Below are positions 43,511 through 51,279 of a stretch of DNA of 64,000 nt, piece after piece. The notes below the pieces were generated by a model, which did no database searches, was not told where the DNA came from, and saw nothing but the letters and a program-made list of their open reading frames with translations. The DNA comes from Paenibacillus sp. NEAU-GSW1 (GTDB taxonomy: Bacteria > Bacillota > Bacilli > Paenibacillales > Paenibacillaceae): contig NZ_WOVL01000005.1 of NCBI RefSeq assembly GCF_009737085.1, forward strand, positions 124,001 to 188,000. The letters run 5' to 3'. The position numbers were made by a program, and so were the translations under genes. Positions within the stretch are counted from its first letter, which is position 1. Each line of letters opens with the position of its first letter.

Positions 43511-44377
43511 ATGGCAAAAGAACATCGCAAAATGGCGCCGCTGGAGCTTTTAAAACGCATCCTGTTCATTACAATCGGCGCGGTTCTAATGGGCGTGGCG
43601 CTCGAGCTGTTTCTCGTCAACAACGAAGTCATCGACGGAGGCATTACAGGCTTATCCATCATGGCATCGGCATTGACGCATTTACCGCTCGGACTTTTCA
43701 TTATTTTATTCAACCTGCCTTTCTTGTTTATCGGCTTTAAACAGATCGGCAAGACGTTCGCCTTTTCGACGCTGTACGGCATCGTCGTCATGTCGGCAAC
43801 GACGCAGCTGCTGCATCATGTGGATCCGTTTACCGAGGAGAAGCTGCTCGCCGTTCTGTTCGGCGGCATCATTCTAGGGGCAGGGGTCGGACTTGTCATT
43901 CGTTACGGCGGCTCGCTTGACGGTACGGAAATCGTCGCGATTCTTGCCGCTAAAAAGTTTGGCATGCCTGTCGGTCAGATCATTATGATCGTCAACGTGT
44001 TTATTTTTGTTTTGGCAGGCTTCGTCTTCCAATGGGATTCGGCTATGTATTCGATGGTTACATACTACTTGGCAACCAAAGTGATGGATATCGTTGTCGA
44101 AGGTATCGAGGAATCGAAGTCGGTAACGATCATCTCGCATTCGTACGAGGAAATTTCCGAGACGATTATGACTCGCCTTGGACGCAGCACGACTTACATT
44201 CAAGCGCGAGGCGGCTATTCCCGCGAGGAAACGCAAATGGTTTATTGCGTCGTCAGCCGTCTTGAAGTGGCGAAACTGAAAGCGATCGTGCAAGAAATCG
44301 ATCCGAAGGCGTTCATTGCGATCGAGCATGTATCGGACGTGCTTGGCGGCAATTTTGCGAAGAAGGAAATTCATTAA
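43511..44377 (+). CDS. YitT-family membrane protein (DUF161/DUF2179)
   Basis: 288-residue protein with five to six hydrophobic segments (IGAVLMGVALELFLV; GGITGLSIMASAL; LGLFIILFNLPFLFIGF; LLAVLFGGIILGAGVGLVIRYGGSLDGTE). A C-terminal cytoplasmic DUF2179 domain follows (KSVTIISHSYEEISETIMTRLGRSTTYIQARGGYSREE). The family is widespread in Bacillales and its transport role is not settled. RBS GACGGAGG. A bidirectional terminator follows. Confidence 0.94.
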   Translation: MAKEHRKMAPLELLKRILFITIGAVLMGVALELFLVNNEVIDGGITGLSIMASALTHLPLGLFIILFNLPFLFIGFKQIGKTFAFSTLYGIVVMSATTQLLHHVDPFTEEKLLAVLFGGIILGAGVGLVIRYGGSLDGTEIVAILAAKKFGMPVGQIIMIVNVFIFVLAGFVFQWDSAMYSMVTYYLATKVMDIVVEGIEESKSVTIISHSYEEISETIMTRLGRSTTYIQARGGYSREETQMVYCVVSRLEVAKLKAIVQEIDPKAFIAIEHVSDVLGGNFAKKEIH

Positions 44378-44398
44378 TTGAATTGAGCATAGAGACAG

Positions 44399-44443
44399 AA
44401 AACCTCCGCAGTCGGCTGAAAGGCTGAAAGCGGAGGTTTTGTT
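44399..44443. terminator. Bidirectional terminator between yitT-like and MFS genes
   Basis: AAAACCTCCGC (44399-44409) pairs with GCGGAGGTTTT (44430-44440), with T-rich ends on both strands; it serves two convergent genes. Confidence 0.85.
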
Positions 44444-44457
44444 ATTGCGTTGTCGGA

Positions 44458-45681
44458 TTAGGAAGTAACGTTAGACTTGGCCGGCAGCGCGCCTGTGCCG
44501 CTTCCTGCAGAAAGGCCTTTATCATTGACGCCAAGCAGCATGACAAGCGCAATGACCATGCCGCCCGCAGCCGTATAGAACAGAACCGAATAGTCAAACA
44601 TGTCGATCAGATTGCCCATCAGCGGCGGTGAAGCGATAGCGGCAAGCGACGAAACGAGATAGTACATGCCGGTGCGCGTGCCGATGCTCTTTTCTTTGCC
44701 GAGGCCGATGACAAAAGGATAGGAGTTAATATTGATGAGCGCCCAGCAAACGCCTCCGGCAACTAGCAGCAAACGGAGCGGCAGCAGCGTCTCAACGAAG
44801 GTAATGGCGGCAAACACAAGCGCTATGCCGATGACCCCGATAAGGATGATGCGCTTCTTGCCGAAACGGTGTCCAAGCCAGCCAGCCGGAATTGCCGTTA
44901 AGACGAACATTAACGAATAGAAGGCCAAGGAGAAGGAAGCGTCGCTTTCTTCAAGTCCAAGGTGATGCTTGCCGTAAAGCGTAAATAACGCCTCGACGCC
45001 CTGGTAAGAGAAAAACCAGAAGAAAACGGCAGCTAGCAAAAAGATCGTCGGCCGATTCCATTCTCCTTTAAACGAAAAAGATGTTTTCTCAGAAGCGGAT
45101 GCAGGCGAAGCATAAGCGATAGCATCGCGCTTCTCTTTGATCGACTTGATCAGAATGAAGAGGCAGATCAGCGTAATAACGGATGCGGCGAGAAATGGCA
45201 GCGACGGATGCGCCTTGTACAGAAAGGAGCCTGCACCGAAAGCGAGTATCGAGCCGACGCCGCCGAGAAAGTTAATAATGCCGTTTGCTTTGGTGCGCCG
45301 TTCATCCGGCGTAATGTCAGGCATAAGCGCGACGGTCGGCGAACGGTACAAGCTCATGGACAGGTTCATCAGCACCATGAACAGAATGAGAGTGAGCAGG
45401 CTGGTGTACAACGGGATAAGGGCGCTGAACAGCGCCGCAAGCGGCATCCCGATAAGCAAGTAAGGCATTCTTTTGCCGAAGCGGGTGTCAGTCCGATCGC
45501 TGCGGCTGCCGATCCAAGGCTGCAGAAACAGGGCGAAGTAATTGTCGATCGTCATCATAAAACCAATAACGGCAGTGCTCTTCAAAAAATTGTCGAGAAA
45601 AAACGGCACAAAAGCATTGTAAAGCGCCCATGTAATGCTGATGCTGAAAAAGCCGAATGCCAATAGCCATGTCTTTTTCAT
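44458..45681 (-). CDS. MFS transporter (SLC45/GPH-like)
   Basis: 407-residue, twelve-helix major facilitator. QPWIGSRSDRTDTRFGKRMPYLLIG has the D-R-x-x-T-R-x-G-R/K-R-x-P motif typical of SLC45/GPH-type sugar carriers; LYRSPTVALMPDITPDERRTKANGI and ALININSYPFVIGLG fit the same group. It lies 30 bp downstream of the glycerophosphodiesterase gene on the same strand, so the pair is probably one operon. The substrate may be a sugar or glycerol-phosphate compound (inference). Confidence 0.9.
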   Translation of the reverse strand: MKKTWLLAFGFFSISITWALYNAFVPFFLDNFLKSTAVIGFMMTIDNYFALFLQPWIGSRSDRTDTRFGKRMPYLLIGMPLAALFSALIPLYTSLLTLILFMVLMNLSMSLYRSPTVALMPDITPDERRTKANGIINFLGGVGSILAFGAGSFLYKAHPSLPFLAASVITLICLFILIKSIKEKRDAIAYASPASASEKTSFSFKGEWNRPTIFLLAAVFFWFFSYQGVEALFTLYGKHHLGLEESDASFSLAFYSLMFVLTAIPAGWLGHRFGKKRIILIGVIGIALVFAAITFVETLLPLRLLLVAGGVCWALININSYPFVIGLGKEKSIGTRTGMYYLVSSLAAIASPPLMGNLIDMFDYSVLFYTAAGGMVIALVMLLGVNDKGLSAGSGTGALPAKSNVTS

Positions 45682-45711
45682 CCGTTAACTTTCAGCCCCT
45701 CTCCTTAAATC

Positions 45712-46434
45712 TTACAATAACGCGTGCAAGCGGTCCGGATAGTCGGTAATGATTCCGGCGACGCCCGCATCGATGAGACGCTTCATTTCATTCGGATCGT
45801 TTACAGTAAACGGATTGTAAATGACGCCTTCGGCTTTGGCTGAGGCAACCCAATCCGGCAGAACAGCATAATACGGAGCGTGCAGAGCGGAAGCTCCGAT
45901 TGATTGCGCATATTTCCACGGCTCGTAAAGCCCTTCCATATATAAAATGCCTGTGGCGATTTCCGGCGCCAGTCGATTGGCTTCTGCAAGCGAATAGTGG
46001 TTGAAGCTCGATAGAATGACACGCTCGGTCATTTGATAGCGGCGAACGGACTCTATTACTTTGGCTTCGAGCTGCGGGTATTGCACGAATCCGTTTTTCA
46101 GCTCGATGTTGACGATGGTGTTTGTGTCCTTTACAAGCTCGAGAAGCTGTTCCAGTGTCGGCACGCGCTCGCCTGCGAACTCGGAGCCAAACCAACTGCC
46201 CGCATCAAGCTGTTTCACTTCGCTGTAATCGACGCTTGCTACAAGAGCATCCAAACCGGCTGTCCGTGTCAGTTTTTCGTCATGAATCAAGACGAGAGTG
46301 CCGTCTTTCGTCATTTGCACATCTGTTTCAATACCGGTTGCTCCAAGCTCCAGTCCTTTCGAGAACGCCGCCATCGTATTTTCCGGGCAGCAGCCGGACG
46401 CCCCGCGGTGCGCGAAATTAACAATATTTGCCAT
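45712..46434 (-). CDS. Glycerophosphodiester phosphodiesterase
   Basis: 240-residue GDPD of the cytosolic UgpQ type with no signal peptide. Catalytic and metal residues are seen in FAHRGASGCCPENTMAAF, GIETDVQMTKDGTLVLIHDEKLTRT and NIELKNG. It hydrolyses glycerophosphodiesters to glycerol-3-phosphate and an alcohol, which would feed the glpD step also encoded in this window. First gene of an operon with the MFS transporter. Confidence 0.94.
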   Translation of the reverse strand: MANIVNFAHRGASGCCPENTMAAFSKGLELGATGIETDVQMTKDGTLVLIHDEKLTRTAGLDALVASVDYSEVKQLDAGSWFGSEFAGERVPTLEQLLELVKDTNTIVNIELKNGFVQYPQLEAKVIESVRRYQMTERVILSSFNHYSLAEANRLAPEIATGILYMEGLYEPWKYAQSIGASALHAPYYAVLPDWVASAKAEGVIYNPFTVNDPNEMKRLIDAGVAGIITDYPDRLHALL

Positions 46435-46527
46435 TTACGTTCTTCCTCTCTTATTCGGATCAATTATGGAGGCGGCAAGAGCGCCAATAGCTGTAAGCAT
46501 AGCATCCATTTGTAAACAGTGTATCAT

Positions 46528-46541
46528 GGCAAACGCTTTCG
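46528..46541 (-). promoter_or_regulatory. Possible catabolite-response element before the GDPD gene
   Basis: On the minus strand CGAAAGCGTTTGCC matches 11 of 14 bases of a classical cre (TGAAAGCGTTTTCA). It lies about 95 bp upstream of the GDPD start. A LacI-family or CcpA site is plausible but not proven. Confidence 0.35.
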
Positions 46542-46652
46542 TAAAATACAACTTTTTCGCTTTTGATGATGTGTATCAGCGGCTGGAGGGATAGCAAACG
46601 CAGGCGCTGCGCAACATAGCCTTTATAGGTTAACGTTGGAAAGGCGGGAATT

Positions 46653-47390
46653 ATGATGGAGCAGAAGGTCGTATCTATTCTGGAGGATAAAATAAAGCAT
46701 ATCAGCAGCAATTCGGGCGAAATTTATTTGGTCGGACCGATCAAGCTGCCGATTCATCTGGGCGAGGAGACGGCTATTTTTCAATGGTATTGCTGGCTGC
46801 TTTGCAAAGAGGATCTTCATGACATCGAGGGGATTATTCATAAGCTGTCGGCCGTCAATCTGGCGGAAATGCAGCAATCGAGCGTTCTTGTCTACGGCGA
46901 CTTCGAGCACGCGGACGATGCATTTATCCGTATGCACAGCATATGCCATACCGGAGATATTTTTGGCAGCAAGCGCTGCGATTGCGGATTCCAGCTTCAT
47001 CAATCGCTCCAAATGATCGTATCCCACGGCGCGGGCGCGTTGTTTTATTTGGCCAATCATGAGGGGCGGGGCATTGGCTTGTTCAGCAAAGCGATGGCAT
47101 ATTTGCTTCAAGAGGACGGCTACGATACGGTCGAGGCGAATTTGAACCTTGGTTTTGTCGACGACGCGCGCAATTACGGCGATGCGATACGGGTGCTGCG
47201 ATCGCTTAGGGAAAAGCAGGTCAAGCTCATTACCAACAATCCGAAAAAGCTGGATGCTCTGCGCTCTGCAGGACTTGAGGTAGCGGATCGAATTCCGCTA
47301 TGGGGCGACGTATCGGAATATAATGAGAAATATTTGCAAACGAAGGTTAATCGTTCGGGCCATTTGCTAAGCGGCTGTCCGGAGCAATGA
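46653..47390 (+). CDS. Stand-alone GTP cyclohydrolase II (RibA-type)
   Basis: 245-residue GCHII domain without the DHBP synthase fusion usual in Bacillales. Zinc cysteines are in SICHTGDIFGSKRCDCGFQL; the catalytic loop reads YLANHEGRGIGL where canonical enzymes have an Arg-Gln before EGR; DGYDTVEANLNLGF and LITNNPKKLDAL are conserved. It would open GTP to a diaminopyrimidine, the first step to riboflavin or related pterin/deazaflavin-like compounds. There are no rib genes beside it. Start ATG 46653 (or the next ATG), RBS GGAAAGGCGG. Confidence 0.9.
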   Translation: MMEQKVVSILEDKIKHISSNSGEIYLVGPIKLPIHLGEETAIFQWYCWLLCKEDLHDIEGIIHKLSAVNLAEMQQSSVLVYGDFEHADDAFIRMHSICHTGDIFGSKRCDCGFQLHQSLQMIVSHGAGALFYLANHEGRGIGLFSKAMAYLLQEDGYDTVEANLNLGFVDDARNYGDAIRVLRSLREKQVKLITNNPKKLDALRSAGLEVADRIPLWGDVSEYNEKYLQTKVNRSGHLLSGCPEQ

Positions 47391-47435
47391 ATAGGCAGGT
47401 AGGTCTTAGGATCTCTTCACAAATCTTATTTTTTT

Positions 47436-47453
47436 GGTAATATAAGTATTACC
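47436..47453. promoter_or_regulatory. Palindromic operator before the tail-cluster regulator
   Basis: GGTAATATAAGTATTACC is a perfect dyad (7-bp arms, 4-bp centre) just upstream of the regulator gene at 47474. Its TATAAG centre could serve as a -10, so repressor binding would block the promoter. It is a candidate phage-type repressor site. Confidence 0.55.
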
Positions 47454-47473
47454 TTAAAATGGATGGTGATGAA

Positions 47474-47815
47474 ATGTTGCTGCAATCGAAGGTCGTCTCT
47501 GACGAAGAGCGCCTGAAGGTCAAGCAGCTGCTTAAGGCTTACCCGTCAATGAAAGCGGCGGTCGATATTTCCGTGTGGGACCATAGGGCTGATCATCTTG
47601 TCGAATATGCCGGAAAATGCAAAGCGATCGAGCGGGCGCTAGAGGCACTGCCTTATGAAGGGAAGGAAATATTGACGAAATGTTTTTTTGAGCAGAGAAA
47701 AGACAAACATATTTACGAGTTTATATTGAAAATACCGAAAAGTACTTATGATTTTTACAAAGCCCGCGCAATAAGCACGATGTCTAGGATATTGAAAGCG
47801 GCCAACATGCTCTAG
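47474..47815 (+). CDS. ArpU/sigma-like transcriptional regulator of the tail cluster
   Basis: 113-residue protein with a C-terminal sigma-70 region-4-like helix-turn-helix (ALPYEGKEILTKCFFEQRKDKHIYEFILKIPKSTYDFYKARAISTMSRIL), resembling the ArpU/late-regulator family of phages. The ATG at 47474 has GGTGATG upstream; the ATG at 47459 lacks an RBS. It has its own operator upstream and terminator downstream. It stands immediately before the structural genes, so it is the probable activator of that operon (inference). Confidence 0.75.
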   Translation: MLLQSKVVSDEERLKVKQLLKAYPSMKAAVDISVWDHRADHLVEYAGKCKAIERALEALPYEGKEILTKCFFEQRKDKHIYEFILKIPKSTYDFYKARAISTMSRILKAANML

Positions 47816-47855
47816 TCCAACAACGCTGCTGTACATTCGAATATAGCAAGTCCCG

Positions 47856-47882
47856 AAAGCTTCCGCAGAGGAAGCTTTTTTT
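47856..47882 (+). terminator. Terminator after the ArpU-like gene
   Basis: AAAGCTTCC (47856-47864), loop GCAGA, GGAAGCTTT (47870-47878), followed by more T. Confidence 0.88.
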
Positions 47883-47940
47883 AATTTGGAGCAAACGGGT
47901 GAAACCAGCGGCAACACATTGGGCCGATTTTAGGCTTTTT

Positions 47941-48003
47941 TAATGCGAAATTAGTATTTAATTCGTACGCGGCTTGTACCGAACATAGGCCGATTTCGCA
48001 TTA
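47941..48003. repeat. 11-bp perfect inverted repeat before the tail operon
   Basis: TAATGCGAAAT (47941-47951) is matched exactly by ATTTCGCATTA (47993-48003), with a 41-nt loop that includes a smaller GTAC-bounded stem. It lies between the regulator terminator and the first structural gene. Confidence 0.7.
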
Positions 48004-48027
48004 CACTGAAACAGAGCTTTCAGGAAG

Positions 48028-48053
48028 AGCCATCCGGAATCGGGTGGCTTTTA
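48028..48053 (+). terminator. Hairpin in the tail-operon leader
   Basis: AGCCATCCG (48028-48036) pairs with CGGGTGGCT (48041-48049), followed by TTTAT. It lies 40 bp before the first structural gene and could act as an attenuator that the late regulator overcomes. Confidence 0.5.
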
Positions 48054-48088
48054 TGCTTTGAATAAATCGGGAGCAAGGAGATGATCAT

Positions 48089-48538
48089 GTGTTCCCCGAC
48101 ATTGAATCGATCGCGGCCTTCTGCGGGGGGCTGATTGGCGCGGAGCTGTATATCGGCGATATTCCCGAACAGAAGACGATCCCGGCCATCGCATTTCCGC
48201 CGCCGCGCATCGTAGACAGTCCGGGCAACCTGGCTTCTTTCCGCAAGACGTATACGCTTATCGTGAAAATTTTTGATGAATCGGACAGCAAGGCTTTTGC
48301 AATGGCGGAGACGATCGCGGACGGGATCCGCTATCCGCGTTACCGCATACCGGAGCTTGATGAATCGGGAACGGCAACGGGCTCTTTTATCCGGATCGAT
48401 CAAATGGATTTGCAAATGGCCGGGACAGGAGAAGCGCAGCTGACGCTCGTGTGGACCCGCCAGGACAACTACGAACGCGAAACCTATGAAAAAATTAAAA
48501 GGCTTACGATTGCCGAAAGGGTGAAGAACGATGCCTAA
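48089..48538 (+). CDS. Tail completion/connector-like phage protein
   Basis: 149-residue protein, first gene of the tail operon. It resembles small head-tail connector/tail terminator proteins that sit directly before the sheath gene in myophages (SFRKTYTLIVKIFDESDSKAFAMAETIADGIRYPRYRIPE ... MDLQMAGTGEAQLTLVWTRQDNYE). In a headless particle it would cap the tail end. The GTG at 48089 has AAGGAG at 8 nt. It overlaps the next gene by 8 bp. Function is by position and resemblance. Confidence 0.75.
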   Translation: MFPDIESIAAFCGGLIGAELYIGDIPEQKTIPAIAFPPPRIVDSPGNLASFRKTYTLIVKIFDESDSKAFAMAETIADGIRYPRYRIPELDESGTATGSFIRIDQMDLQMAGTGEAQLTLVWTRQDNYERETYEKIKRLTIAERVKNDA

Positions 48539-48779
48539 AGCAAAAAAAGCAGACATACAGCCGTTGCCGGAAAAGGTTGAAACGACGACAGAAGCGCAAG
48601 AAACGAAGGAGCAGGAAACGCGTTATTCCGCAGACAGCCTGCGCCGCAATGCTCGGCACTTATTCCATGTCAATCCTGAAGTCGTCGACGGCGCTTTGTA
48701 CGGTGCGGACGGCGAAGCATTCACAATTACAGAAGTAAAAACGTTAATTACCGCTTATTTGCAAAGGGAGGTTCGTTAG
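48531..48779 (+). CDS. Small hypothetical protein of the tail operon
   Basis: 82-residue protein with a charged, low-complexity N-terminal third (KKADIQPLPEKVETTTEAQETKEQ) and a compact C-terminal part (RRNARHLFHVNPEVVDGALYGADGEAFTITEVKTLITAYLQRE). Similarly placed small ORFs occur in PBSX-type clusters before the sheath gene. Overlaps the gene before it by 8 bp and ends 1 bp before the sheath start, so it is translationally coupled. Confidence 0.75.
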   Translation: MPKAKKADIQPLPEKVETTTEAQETKEQETRYSADSLRRNARHLFHVNPEVVDGALYGADGEAFTITEVKTLITAYLQREVR

Positions 48780-48780
48780 G

Positions 48781-50136
48781 ATGGCAGGAGGAACATGGAT
48801 TCAAGGGGTAGAGAAGGTACGGCCGGGACTTTATATGAATTTCAAAATCGCGGCGCTTGAGCGGATCAAATCCGGGGATCGCGGAACGGTAACGATGCCG
48901 CTGGCGCTGAGCTGGGGCGAATCGCGCAAGTTTTTGCGGATCGAGAAAGACAGCGACGTGCTCGAGCTGCTTGGCTACGACATTAATGACCCGCAAGTAA
49001 CGAAAGTGCGGGAAGCGAAGAAGCGGGCAAAAACGCTGCTCATCTACAGGCTGAACGACGGCGATAAAGCGAAGGTTACGATCGGAGCGGATGCAAATGC
49101 AACGGTCGTTACGGCGCTCCATGCCGGCAAGCGCGGAAACGATATTTCGATTACGTCCGAGGAAGATCCGTCCAGTGAAGGGAAAAAACTGGTTAAAACG
49201 CTCGTCAGCGGACGGGTGGTTCACCAGCAGATCGTTGGTTCGGCGGCTGATTTGCAACCGAATGCCTGGGTTTCGTTTGCCGGTACGGGCAGCGTAGAGA
49301 AGTCGGCGGGATCGCCGCTTACAGGCGGCAAGGACAACGAAGTGAAGGGCGAGGACCATACCGAATATTTGGAAGCGACGGAAACGCAGCATTTTGAAGT
49401 CATCGCTTATCCGTTTGAGGATTCCAGCTTGAAAATTTCGTTTGTTTCGTTCATCAAACGGATGCGCGAAGAGGAAGGCAAAAAAATTCAAGGCGTTATT
49501 GCCGGCCTCTTTAAGGACGGCGCCTTCTCGAAGATTGCCGATTATGAAGGCATCGTCTGCGTCGGCAACGGCGTCACTCTGCTGGACGGAACCGTGCTTA
49601 ACGCAACGGATGCGGTCGCTTGGGTCGCAGGCGCAACGGCAGGCGCTTCGATTATCCAGTCGAATACATACAGCGCTTATGAAGGCGCGGCTGACGCCAA
49701 TCCGAGGCTGAAGAACAGCCAAGTCATCGACGCGCTCAAGAAGGGCCAATTCGTATTCGTCCATGACGGCGTTAAGGTGAAGGTTGAGCAGGATATCAAT
49801 TCGCTCGTTTCCTACTCGCAAACGCGCAACGGACGTTTCTCGAAAAACCGCGTTGTACGCGTGCTGGACGCCATTGCCAACGATTTCGCGCGCGTGGCAA
49901 ATGATAGCTATATCGGCAAAATCGACAATAATGCGGACGGCCACGCCTTGCTGAAAGCGGCAGCCAACCAATATTTGCGTGATCTGCAGGATGCGGGCGC
50001 GATTCAGAACGTAGATTTCATTAAAGATTTCGAGATCGATCCGATCCGCTCGGTCGGCGACGAAGTATACGTCAATCTCGGCATTCAGCCGGTTGACAGC
50101 ATGGAGAAATTTTTCTTTACGGTGGAGGTGCGATAA
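48781..50136 (+). CDS. Contractile tail sheath protein (XkdK-like)
   Basis: 451-residue sheath protein. The N-terminal GTWIQGVEKVRPGLYMNFKIAALERIKSGDRGTVTMPL and the C-terminal IAKIDNNADGHALLKAAANQYLRDLQDAGAI-type region (about residues 385-450, with VYVNLGIQPVDSMEKFFFTVEV) match PBSX XkdK/myophage sheaths. The middle part is a variable protruding domain. Sheath subunits stack round the tube and shorten to drive it into a target cell. RBS GGGAGG. It defines the particle as contractile. Confidence 0.95.
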   Translation: MAGGTWIQGVEKVRPGLYMNFKIAALERIKSGDRGTVTMPLALSWGESRKFLRIEKDSDVLELLGYDINDPQVTKVREAKKRAKTLLIYRLNDGDKAKVTIGADANATVVTALHAGKRGNDISITSEEDPSSEGKKLVKTLVSGRVVHQQIVGSAADLQPNAWVSFAGTGSVEKSAGSPLTGGKDNEVKGEDHTEYLEATETQHFEVIAYPFEDSSLKISFVSFIKRMREEEGKKIQGVIAGLFKDGAFSKIADYEGIVCVGNGVTLLDGTVLNATDAVAWVAGATAGASIIQSNTYSAYEGAADANPRLKNSQVIDALKKGQFVFVHDGVKVKVEQDINSLVSYSQTRNGRFSKNRVVRVLDAIANDFARVANDSYIGKIDNNADGHALLKAAANQYLRDLQDAGAIQNVDFIKDFEIDPIRSVGDEVYVNLGIQPVDSMEKFFFTVEVR

Positions 50137-50139
50137 TCA

Positions 50140-50589
50140 ATGGCTAAATTTCGCGGCGACAATACGATTAACGGACGGGAAGCAAGACTGTTTATCGACA
50201 GCGAGGAAATCGGCTACGCCAAGTCGTTCGAAGCGACGATCGAGAAAAATAAAGTCGACGTGGCGATTCTCGGCAATCGCTGGCTTAGCAAGAAGACAAC
50301 CAGCTTAAGCGGTACGGGAACACTCACCTTGTACAAAGTAACGTCCAAATTTTCGAAAATGATGCTGGAATATTCGACTAGCGGCAAAGACGTATATTTC
50401 ACGCTGCAAGGCGTGCTCGACGATCCTGGCTCCGGGCGCGGAACGGAGCGGGTCAATCTGCTCAACTGCAATATCGATTCGGTCAAAATCAGCCAGTTCA
50501 GCGTCGAGGCGGAAGTGCTGGAGGAGGAAATTCCGTTTACATTTGAGGGTGCGGAAATTCCGAATTCGCTCAAGGACAGCTTTGAATAA
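50140..50589 (+). CDS. Tail tube protein (XkdM-like)
   Basis: 149-residue tube protein directly after the sheath gene, as in all PBSX-like clusters. DNTINGREARLFIDSEEIGYAKSFEATIEKNKVDVAILG, GTGTLTLYKVTSKFSKMMLEYSTSGKDVYF and a final FTFEGAEIPNSL show the beta-barrel tube fold pattern. It polymerises into the inner tube. RBS GGAGGTG; 3 bp after the sheath stop. Confidence 0.93.
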   Translation: MAKFRGDNTINGREARLFIDSEEIGYAKSFEATIEKNKVDVAILGNRWLSKKTTSLSGTGTLTLYKVTSKFSKMMLEYSTSGKDVYFTLQGVLDDPGSGRGTERVNLLNCNIDSVKISQFSVEAEVLEEEIPFTFEGAEIPNSLKDSFE

Positions 50590-50625
50590 GCGTTACATTC
50601 AATCCACTACAAGGAGGAATAAACA

Positions 50626-51063
50626 ATGACAACGGCTACTAGATCGATGGATATGTTTATGAAAGGCAAAGCGAAGCAGGCGGTAACGGAGGAGGTCATC
50701 GTCTCTAAGCGATATGTGGACGAGGACGGCAATACGATCCCGTTTGTGCTTAAAGCGGTAGATACGAAGCGGATTGAGGATTTGCAGGATGAGTGCACGG
50801 TGCCGCAGTTCAAAAAAGGAAAAAAGGTAGGCGAGGAGATCGACTGGAAACGGTTTGCTTGCAGGCTGGCAGTCGAGACGACCGTGTTTCCAAACTTCCG
50901 CGACGCCGAGCTGCTGAGCAGCTACGGACTCGTTGACCCTTGCGATCTCGTTAAGGAAATTTTGAACGTCGGCGGGGAGTATGCCGAGCTTATTCAAGCG
51001 GTGCAGCGCGTTAACGGCTTTGATACCGATTTTGAAGAGCTGGTGGAAGAAGCAAAAAACTAA
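50626..51063 (+). CDS. Tail assembly chaperone, short form (XkdN-like)
   Basis: 145-residue protein in the position of XkdN between tube and tape measure. It starts TTATRSMDMFMKGKAKQAVTEEVIVSKRYVDEDGN and has RRAC-like core WKRFACRLAVETTVFPNFRDAELLSSYG. It ends EELVEEAKN at TAA 51061-51063. The last sense codons are GCA AAA AAC, giving a canonical -1 slippery heptamer A-AAA-AAC (51054-51060). Such chaperones bind the tape measure during tail assembly. Strong RBS AAGGAGG. Confidence 0.92.
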   Translation: MTTATRSMDMFMKGKAKQAVTEEVIVSKRYVDEDGNTIPFVLKAVDTKRIEDLQDECTVPQFKKGKKVGEEIDWKRFACRLAVETTVFPNFRDAELLSSYGLVDPCDLVKEILNVGGEYAELIQAVQRVNGFDTDFEELVEEAKN

Positions 51064-51236
51064 TTAACAGTGGCGATTACCATGCGCTCGTCTCTCATCG
51101 GATATGGCAAAAGCATCATTTGGCCCCGCAAGAGCTTTGGGCAATGGATGATTACCACAAAGCGTTTATCTATGCTTCTGAATTTGTCGAAATGGATGCC
51201 GAGCGAAAAGCGGAGCGCGCGCAAAAGCGGAAGTAG
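51060..51236 (+). CDS. -1 frameshift extension of the tail assembly chaperone
   Basis: After -1 slippage on A-AAA-AAC the frame continues from 51060 for 58 residues (LINSGDYHALVSHRIWQKHHL, APQELWAMDDYHKAFIYASEF, VEMDAERKAERAQKRK) to TAG 51234-51236. There is no start codon or RBS for independent translation. The protein-like, charged C-terminus is what the long form of phage tail chaperones carries. The fused long form would be 203 residues and overlaps no other gene. Confidence 0.85.
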   Translation, partial: LINSGDYHALVSHRIWQKHHLAPQELWAMDDYHKAFIYASEFVEMDAERKAERAQKRK

Positions 51237-51279
51237 GCTTGGAGAATTCGGATGTAAGCAAGGAAGAGGGTGACCTCGT

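Noticed and set aside
48748..49971. 407-codon minus-strand open frame opposite the sheath gene
   Set aside because: It is an antisense shadow of the sheath gene within a tightly packed plus-strand operon.
51070..51273. Independent small gene between chaperone and tape measure
   Set aside because: The frame starting at 51070 is low in protein character. The -1 frame of the chaperone (51060-51236) explains the gap much better.
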